Shown piece after piece: positions 10,488 to 14,826 of a stretch of DNA of 14,826 nt. This stretch comes from CALMNV01 sp035688975. GTDB lineage: Bacteria; Actinomycetota; Actinomycetes; Actinomycetales; Dermatophilaceae. The notes below the pieces were generated by a model. It saw nothing but the letters and a program-made list of their open reading frames with translations. It did no database searches and was not told where the DNA came from. The stretch's first letter is position 1; each line of letters begins with the position of its first letter. A program made the position numbers and the translations under genes. Location: contig NZ_DASSMH010000104.1 in assembly GCF_035688975.1 (NCBI RefSeq), positions 1 through 14,826 of the forward strand, written 5' to 3'.

Positions 10488-11763
10488 GCGCGGTGCCCGT
10501 CGAGGCGCGCGCCTCGACGGGGACGTCCGGGCGCGCACCGGCTGCTCCGCCAGCGTCAGCATCGCCGGCTACGAGCGGCTCCACCTCGCCGAGCACGACG
10601 GCATACGTCGTGCCGTGGCTGCGCAGCCGCTCCGGCACGTCCGCCCCCACCGCCGCCGTGACGAGCACCTGCTCGCAGTCCCCGATGAGCGCGGCGAGGC
10701 GCTCCCGACGCCCCGAGTCGAGCTCGGCGAAGACGTCGTCGAGGATCAGCACCGGGTCGTCGCCGAGATCACGACGCAGGAGCCGGTATGCCGCGAGCTT
10801 GAGGGCCAGGGCGAACGACCACGACTCGCCGTGGCTGGCGTATCCCTTGGCCGGCAGCGGCCCCAGCGTGAGCACGACGTCGTCGCGATGCGGGCCCACG
10901 AGGGAGACGCCGCGCTCGATCTCCTGCTCGCGCACGGCGTCCAGGGACGCGAGCGTCCCGGAGCGCAGCTCGTCGATCTCGGGGACCTCGCCGGCCGCCA
11001 GCCGCGCCGCCAGGTCCTCGTGCAGGGAGCTGCGGTAGGCGGCTCGGGCGTGCGACGGACCCGCCGACACCTCGTCGTAGCAGGCGGCGAGATCGGGCAC
11101 GAGGTCACGCAGCAGCCGCAGCCGCGCGTAGAGCAGCTGGGCGCCGACCGTCGCCAGGTGGGTGTTCCACACCTCGAGCGTGCGCAGCGCCGACTCGCGC
11201 GCCTCCCCGAGCGGCTCGTGGGTCGCCGCCGGCCGCCGGCCACCGCGGCGCAGCACCGGCGCCGCGGACTTCAGCAGGGCGTTGCGCTGCCTGAGCACCT
11301 TGTCGTAGTCGGAGCGGACCCCCGACCAGCGGGGCTGGCGCTGGACGAGCAGCTCGTCGAGGAAGCGCCGCCGCTCGGCCGGGTCGCCCTTGACGAGCGC
11401 CAGGTCCTCGGGCGCGAAGAGCACGGTGCGCAGGGTGCCGAGCACGTCCCGGGGCCGGGCCGGAGACCGGCCGAGCCGAGCGCGGTTGGCCCGGCCCGGC
11501 GTGATCTCGAGCTCGACCAGGGTCTCGCGCCGGTCCCGCACCACCGCCCCACGGATGACCGCCGACGTGGCGCCGTGGCGGACGAGCGGGGCGTCCGTGG
11601 AGACCCGGTGCGAGCCGAGGGTGGCGAGGTAGCCGACCGCCTCGACGAGGTTCGTCTTGCCTTGCCCGTTCCGCCCGATGAGCGTGGTGACGCCGGGTGC
11701 GAGGGCCACCTCCGCGGCGGGATAGCTGCGGAAGTCCTGCAGGGTCAGGTGGCGGACGTGCAC
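10480..11763 (-). CDS. recF: DNA replication and repair protein RecF
   Basis: This 427-aa ABC/SMC-type ATPase binds ssDNA-dsDNA junctions and, with RecO and RecR, helps load RecA at gaps. The start is GTG at 11761-11763 (reading VHVRHLTLQDFRSY), 19 bases after the gnd stop, with no clear SD. Walker A is GRNGQGKT (30-37), the signature region is SHGESWSFALALK (about 310-322), and Walker B is VLILDDVFAELD (338-349). The protein is somewhat longer than most RecF proteins because of an Ala/Gly/Asp-rich C-terminal tail (about 398-427). That tail encodes the overlap with the start of the DciA gene. The order dnaN-gnd-recF is typical of several actinobacteria. Confidence 0.97.
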   Translation of the reverse strand: MHVRHLTLQDFRSYPAAEVALAPGVTTLIGRNGQGKTNLVEAVGYLATLGSHRVSTDAPLVRHGATSAVIRGAVVRDRRETLVELEITPGRANRARLGRSPARPRDVLGTLRTVLFAPEDLALVKGDPAERRRFLDELLVQRQPRWSGVRSDYDKVLRQRNALLKSAAPVLRRGGRRPAATHEPLGEARESALRTLEVWNTHLATVGAQLLYARLRLLRDLVPDLAACYDEVSAGPSHARAAYRSSLHEDLAARLAAGEVPEIDELRSGTLASLDAVREQEIERGVSLVGPHRDDVVLTLGPLPAKGYASHGESWSFALALKLAAYRLLRRDLGDDPVLILDDVFAELDSGRRERLAALIGDCEQVLVTAAVGADVPERLRSHGTTYAVVLGEVEPLVAGDADAGGAAGARPDVPVEARASTGTAHG

Positions 11764-11782
11764 GCGTGGCAGAGCCGGCGCG

Positions 11783-12928
11783 TCAGGAGGTCGAGCCGGT
11801 GCCCGACGTGGGGCCCGCGGTGGCCGCGTCGCGCTCCCGGCGGGGTCGGCGCGAGCCGTCCGGGCCGCCGTTGGACGAGGGTTCCCCGGTGGACCCCGAG
11901 CCCGACGACGGGCCGGCCTTCGCAGCGGCCCGTCCCTTGCGGGCCGCCTTGGCGGCGTCGGTGGTGGGCTTCTCGGCGGCGCGGCGCACGCGCCGTACGG
12001 CGCCGAGGGTCTTCGGCTCCTCGCCGCGGCGCAGCGCCTCGCCCTCCTCGACGGACATGACCTGGTGCCCCCCGAACTCGCCGCGCAGCGCCGCCACCGC
12101 CTGCATCGTCGGAGACGCCTCCTGCCGCGAGGCGAACCGGGCGAAGAGGGAGGCGGCGATGACCGGCATGGGGACCGACAAGGCGATGGCCTCCTCGACG
12201 GTCCACCGTCCTTCGCCCGAGTCGACGGTGTAGTCGGAGACGCCCTCGAGGTGGGGGTTCTTCTCCAGGGCCGCCACCATGAGGTCGAGCAGCCAGGACC
12301 GCACGACCGTCCCGCGGCTCCACGCCTTGAAGGCGCCCGGCACGTCGGTGACGATGTCCTTCTTCTCGAGCAGCTCGTAGCCCTCGGCATACGCGGCCAT
12401 GAGGCCGTACTCGATGCCGTTGTGCACCATCTTCGCGTAGTGCCCGGCACCCACCTTGCCGGCGTGGACGAAGCCCTCCTCCCGGGGACCCTCCGGGCGC
12501 AGCGCGTCGAAGATGGGCATCGCCTTGGCGACCCACTTCTTGTCACCGCCGCACATGAGGCCGTAGCCGTTGTCGAGGCCCCAGATGCCGCCGGAGACGC
12601 CGCAGTCGACGTAGCCGATCTTGCGGGCGCCGAGCAGCTTGGCGTTGTCGAAGTCGTCGGTGAAGCGCGAGTTGCCGCCGTCGATCACGAGGTCTCCGGG
12701 CTCGAGCAGCTCGGCGAGCCGCTCGACCGTCTGCCGGGTGGGCGCCCCGGAGGGCACCATGACCCAGACCACGCGTGGGGCGTCGAGCGCGCGGACGAGG
12801 GCCGGCAGGGTCTTGACGTCGGCGACGGCGGGGTTGCGGTCGTAGCCGACGACCTCGTGGCCGGCTCGGCGCAGGCGCTCGCGCATGTTGCCGCCCATCT
12901 TGCCGAGACCGATCAGACCGAGCTGCAT
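11783..12928 (-). CDS. gnd: 6-phosphogluconate dehydrogenase, decarboxylating (NAD-type)
   Basis: This 381-aa enzyme of the oxidative pentose phosphate pathway converts 6-phosphogluconate to ribulose 5-phosphate and CO2. It starts with ATG at 12926-12928 and has a good SD AAGGAAGG (12936-12943). The Rossmann motif GLGKMGGNM is at 7-15; D30 after strand 2 favours NAD over NADP. IDGGNS (82-87), the VSGG loop (111-114) and the catalytic Lys166 in GHYAKMVHNGIEY are present. The catalytic fold ends near residue 305, as in the short form of the family. Residues 310-381 form a basic, Ala/Gly/Ser/Pro-rich, probably disordered tail. Its position inside the replication cluster, between dnaN and recF, is common in Actinobacteria although its function is metabolic. 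Confidence 0.97.
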   Translation of the reverse strand: MQLGLIGLGKMGGNMRERLRRAGHEVVGYDRNPAVADVKTLPALVRALDAPRVVWVMVPSGAPTRQTVERLAELLEPGDLVIDGGNSRFTDDFDNAKLLGARKIGYVDCGVSGGIWGLDNGYGLMCGGDKKWVAKAMPIFDALRPEGPREEGFVHAGKVGAGHYAKMVHNGIEYGLMAAYAEGYELLEKKDIVTDVPGAFKAWSRGTVVRSWLLDLMVAALEKNPHLEGVSDYTVDSGEGRWTVEEAIALSVPMPVIAASLFARFASRQEASPTMQAVAALRGEFGGHQVMSVEEGEALRRGEEPKTLGAVRRVRRAAEKPTTDAAKAARKGRAAAKAGPSSGSGSTGEPSSNGGPDGSRRPRRERDAATAGPTSGTGSTS

Positions 12929-12960
12929 GACGGGGCCTTCCTTGGGGTGCGGGGCACGGA

Positions 12961-12980
12961 TGCGCTGACGTGCGCTGACG
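12961..12980. repeat. 10-bp direct tandem repeat upstream of gnd
   Basis: TGCGCTGACG occurs twice in tandem, followed by the related CCGACGCGCTG. It lies 33 bases before the gnd start codon, in the region where a promoter or leader would be. It may be a regulator half-site pair or chance. Confidence 0.6.
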
Positions 12981-13029
12981 CCGACGCGCTGCCTCAGACG
13001 CTACGCCAGCGCGGCGGCATACCGCATCG

Positions 13030-13047
13030 GCAGCCGCGAGCGGCTGC
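13030..13047 (-). terminator. Hairpin just after dnaN
   Basis: GCAGCCG-cgag-CGGCTGC, a perfect 7-bp stem with a 4-base loop, directly abuts the dnaN stop codon (13048-13050). No T tract follows on the minus strand. It may be a weak terminator or a 3'-end stabiliser separating dnaN from gnd. Confidence 0.42.
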
Positions 13048-14175
13048 TCACTGGGCGAAGCGGACCGGCATGAGGACGTAGCGGTAGGACGGGTCTGCCT
13101 CGGACTCGGGCTCGTCCTGGCCCGTGAGCACGGCCGGTCGGCTGGGCTGGGTGAAGGACAGGCGGCTGTATGCCGTGCCCACGGCGTGCAGCCCGTCGAG
13201 GAGGAACTGCGGGTTGAAGGCGATCTGGATGTCGGGACCGGTCACGATCGCCTCGACCGCCTCGGAGGCCTGGGCGTCGTCGCCGGTGCCGGCCTCGATC
13301 ACGACCTGGCCGTCGGTGAACCTCAGCAGCACCGGGGTGTTGCGCTCGGCGACCAGGGCGACACGCTTGACGGCCTCCTCCAGGGCGCTCGTCTCGATGA
13401 CGGCCTCCGTGTCGACGGTGGTCGGGAAGATCGAGGTGACCTTGGGATATTCGCCGTCGAGCAGCCGGGTCGTCGTGCGTCGCTGGCCGGCCTCGAAACC
13501 GACCAGGCCGTCGCCGCCGCTGCCGAGGGCGAGGTGCACGGAGCCCGTCGCGCCGAGGGAGCGGGCCGTGTCGGACAGCTGGCGGGCGGGGATGAGCGCG
13601 ACGTGGCTCGCGTCGGGCTGCGCCGGGCTCCACGTCAGCTCGCGCATGGCGAGGCGGTACCGGTCCGTGGCGAGCAGGGTGACCTTGTCGCCCTCGATCT
13701 CCATGCGCACGCCGGTGAGGATCGGCAGGGTGTCTCCCCGGTCGGCGGCCACGGCCACCTGCGCCACGGCCTGGGTGAAGACGTCGCCGGCGATGGTGCC
13801 GCTCGCCTGGGGCGCCGTCGGCAGGGTCGGGTAGTCGTCGACGGGCATCTCGCGAAGGCTGAAGCGGGAGGAGCCGCAGACGACGGTCACCTTGCTGCCG
13901 TCGGTGCCGACGTCGATCGGCTTGGCGGGCAGGTTGCGGGAGATCTCGGCGAGGAGCCGCCCGAGGACGAGCACCTGACCCGGCTCCGACACGTCGGCCG
14001 GCACGGTGATCTTGGCGGAGACCTCGTAGTCGAACGCCGAGAGCGTGAGGGTGCCGTCGGCACCGGCCTCGACCAGGACGCCGGCGAGCACGGGGACCGG
14101 GGGGCGCGCAGGCAGTCCACGGGCCACCCAGGTCACGGCCTCGGCCAGGACGTCACGCTCAACCCGAAACTTCAC
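13048..14175 (-). CDS. dnaN: DNA polymerase III sliding clamp (beta subunit)
   Basis: This 375-aa protein forms the ring-shaped dimer that keeps DNA polymerase III on DNA and docks many repair proteins. The start is GTG at 14173-14175, giving (M)KFRVERDVLAEAV, the conserved N-terminus of beta clamps. The frame stays open to 14706, but the upstream part reads through oriC and is not clamp-like. Three clamp folds are expected at about 1-120, 130-250 and 255-375. Recognisable motifs are DTLPILTGVRME and DRYRLAMREL in the middle domain, QFLLDGL near the end, and the C-terminal LMPVRFAQ that borders the partner-binding pocket. The SD is weak (AGTGAG). The gene is full length and in the normal place after dnaA/oriC. 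Confidence 0.97.
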   Translation of the reverse strand: MKFRVERDVLAEAVTWVARGLPARPPVPVLAGVLVEAGADGTLTLSAFDYEVSAKITVPADVSEPGQVLVLGRLLAEISRNLPAKPIDVGTDGSKVTVVCGSSRFSLREMPVDDYPTLPTAPQASGTIAGDVFTQAVAQVAVAADRGDTLPILTGVRMEIEGDKVTLLATDRYRLAMRELTWSPAQPDASHVALIPARQLSDTARSLGATGSVHLALGSGGDGLVGFEAGQRRTTTRLLDGEYPKVTSIFPTTVDTEAVIETSALEEAVKRVALVAERNTPVLLRFTDGQVVIEAGTGDDAQASEAVEAIVTGPDIQIAFNPQFLLDGLHAVGTAYSRLSFTQPSRPAVLTGQDEPESEADPSYRYVLMPVRFAQ

Positions 14176-14355
14176 GGCGCACTCACTTTGGACGGTAGGA
14201 CGGTGGGGCTCGAAGACTAGTGGCTGCTCGTCCCGGCGCACCACTGCGGGGGGAGCGCGCCGACGTCCGCGAGGAGGCCGGCTGCGGCGCGCGGTTTCGG
14301 TCCCGTTCTCGGGGCGATCCCCGGTCATTGAGAGGTTCATCGTCGTCATCGGTGC
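14176..14355. other. dnaN leader and left part of the dnaA-dnaN gap
   Basis: This stretch has no supported gene. On the minus strand a -10-like TAGTCT (complement of 14214-14219) is about 40 bases before the dnaN start and could belong to a dnaN promoter, though no good -35 is visible. The rest is GC-rich, without DnaA boxes or repeats that I can see. Confidence 0.4.
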
Positions 14356-14752
14356 TGTGGATCCTGTGGACGGGGGACGTCTGCGCAGGTCGCCTCGGCG
14401 TGCCGCGCCTCGCGATGCTGTGGGCGGCCTCGGGACAGCACCGACCGCGCTGGGGAAGCGCCCAGCGGCTGCACATCGTCCACACAGCTTTGCAGAGGGT
14501 TGTCCGCATTTGGCGGTGTGATGCCACCGCTTGTCCACAGCCGCTGTGGACAAGCGCGCGCGGCGGGGTGGCGACAGGCGGGGCGGTGGCGGCGGCGCGG
14601 TCCACATGGTTTTCCACAGGCGGTGGACAAGATCCGTATGCCGTCGGGGCCGCGGGGCTTCGCGTGCAGGCCGGACCGGGGCTGGCCGGACGGCACGCCG
14701 GGTCACGGTCCGGTCACGCTGTGTACCCAGCTGTGGACAGGGCTGTGGACGG
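14356..14752. other. Chromosomal replication origin oriC with DnaA-box cluster
   Basis: Eleven DnaA-box-like 9-mers are seen. Forward (TTGTCCACA type): 14476 (TCGTCCACA), 14500 (TTGTCCGCA), 14531 (perfect), 14598 (CGGTCCACA) and 14610 (TTTTCCACA). Reverse (TGTGGACAA type): 14356 (TGTGGATCC), 14365 (TGTGGACGG), 14545 (perfect), 14622 (GGTGGACAA), 14732 (TGTGGACAG) and 14744 (TGTGGACGG). The location between dnaA and dnaN and the actinobacterial consensus make this the origin. No clear AT-rich unwinding element is visible; the sequence is GC-rich throughout. There is no gene here, only antisense and read-through frames. Confidence 0.93.
14528..14556. repeat. Inverted pair of perfect DnaA boxes
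   Basis: Arms 14528-14540 and 14544-14556 are perfect 13-bp inverted repeats with spacer CCG. Each contains an exact TTGTCCACA, facing each other. These are the strongest DnaA sites in the origin and probably its core binding unit. Confidence 0.9.
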
Positions 14753-14808
14753 CGAGGCCCTGGGCGACCCGCACGCGGGGACCCCGAGAGCCGCCGCCGC
14801 GACCGCGG

Positions 14809-14826
14809 CTACTGGGACTTCTGCTG
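14809..14826 (-). CDS. dnaA: Probable 3' end of dnaA (last five codons, partial)
   Basis: At the right edge the minus strand reads Gln-Gln-Lys-Ser-Gln followed by TAG (14809-14811). dnaA is expected here, upstream of oriC and dnaN, and many actinobacterial DnaA proteins end in a short polar stretch of this kind. Only 18 bases are visible, so this is an inference from position and not a sequence identification. Confidence 0.42.
   Translation of the reverse strand, partial: QQKSQ

Noticed and set aside
10488..10562. Longer start for the DciA gene inside recF
   Set aside because: The ATG overlapping the recF stop is the simpler coupled start; the upstream residues are basic and non-conserved, although a GTG with GGAG remains possible.
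9952..11243. Plus-strand and alternative minus-strand frames opposite or within dciA/recF
   Set aside because: They are compositionally biased Arg/Ala/Pro-rich shadows of the real genes.
14176..14706. N-terminal extension of dnaN, including an ATG in MTGDRPENG
   Set aside because: The extension reads through the DnaA boxes and is low-complexity; beta clamps begin with (M)KFRVE, which fits the GTG at 14175.

Overview
This window looks like the replication-origin neighbourhood of a high-GC actinobacterium. The gene order, the DnaA boxes of the type TTGTCCACA, the small DLW-39 protein between tRNA-Ile and tRNA-Ala, and the DUF3566 membrane protein directly after gyrA all point to Actinobacteria (Actinomycetota). 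My best guess at family level is Intrasporangiaceae or a near relative, but that rests on general impression and not on a search.

Read from the right, on the minus strand, the core cluster is: the probable last codons of dnaA, oriC (about 14.35-14.75 kb, eleven DnaA-box-like sites), dnaN, gnd (6-phosphogluconate dehydrogenase), recF, a DciA/DUF721 gene, gyrB, gyrA, DUF3566, tRNA-Ile(GAU), a 49-aa DLW-39 protein and tRNA-Ala(UGC). recF/dciA and gyrA/DUF3566 overlap by a few bases and are probably translationally coupled. These genes start replication (dnaA/oriC), provide processivity (dnaN), helicase loading (dciA), gap repair (recF) and supercoiling control (gyrA/gyrB).

Two parts are not core. 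First, between dciA and gyrB sits a divergent accessory pair: a secreted glycosidase-like protein on the plus strand, and on the minus strand a protealysin-like M4 metallopeptidase whose C-terminus carries what looks like an emfourin (M4-inhibitor) domain, i.e. a protease fused to its own inhibitor. Second, the left edge holds the C-terminal catalytic half of a tyrosine recombinase whose 3' end faces the 3' end of tRNA-Ala. This is the usual layout of an integrative element in a tRNA gene, most of which would lie outside the window.

The non-coding sequence is structured. There is an 84-bp tandem repeat with hairpins that runs into the stop codon of DUF3566, a perfect 16-bp terminator stem before tRNA-Ile, and a concentric palindrome of about 70 bp between gyrB and gyrA. 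The octamer GTATGCCG occurs at least 13 times on the two strands, where roughly half a copy would be expected by chance.
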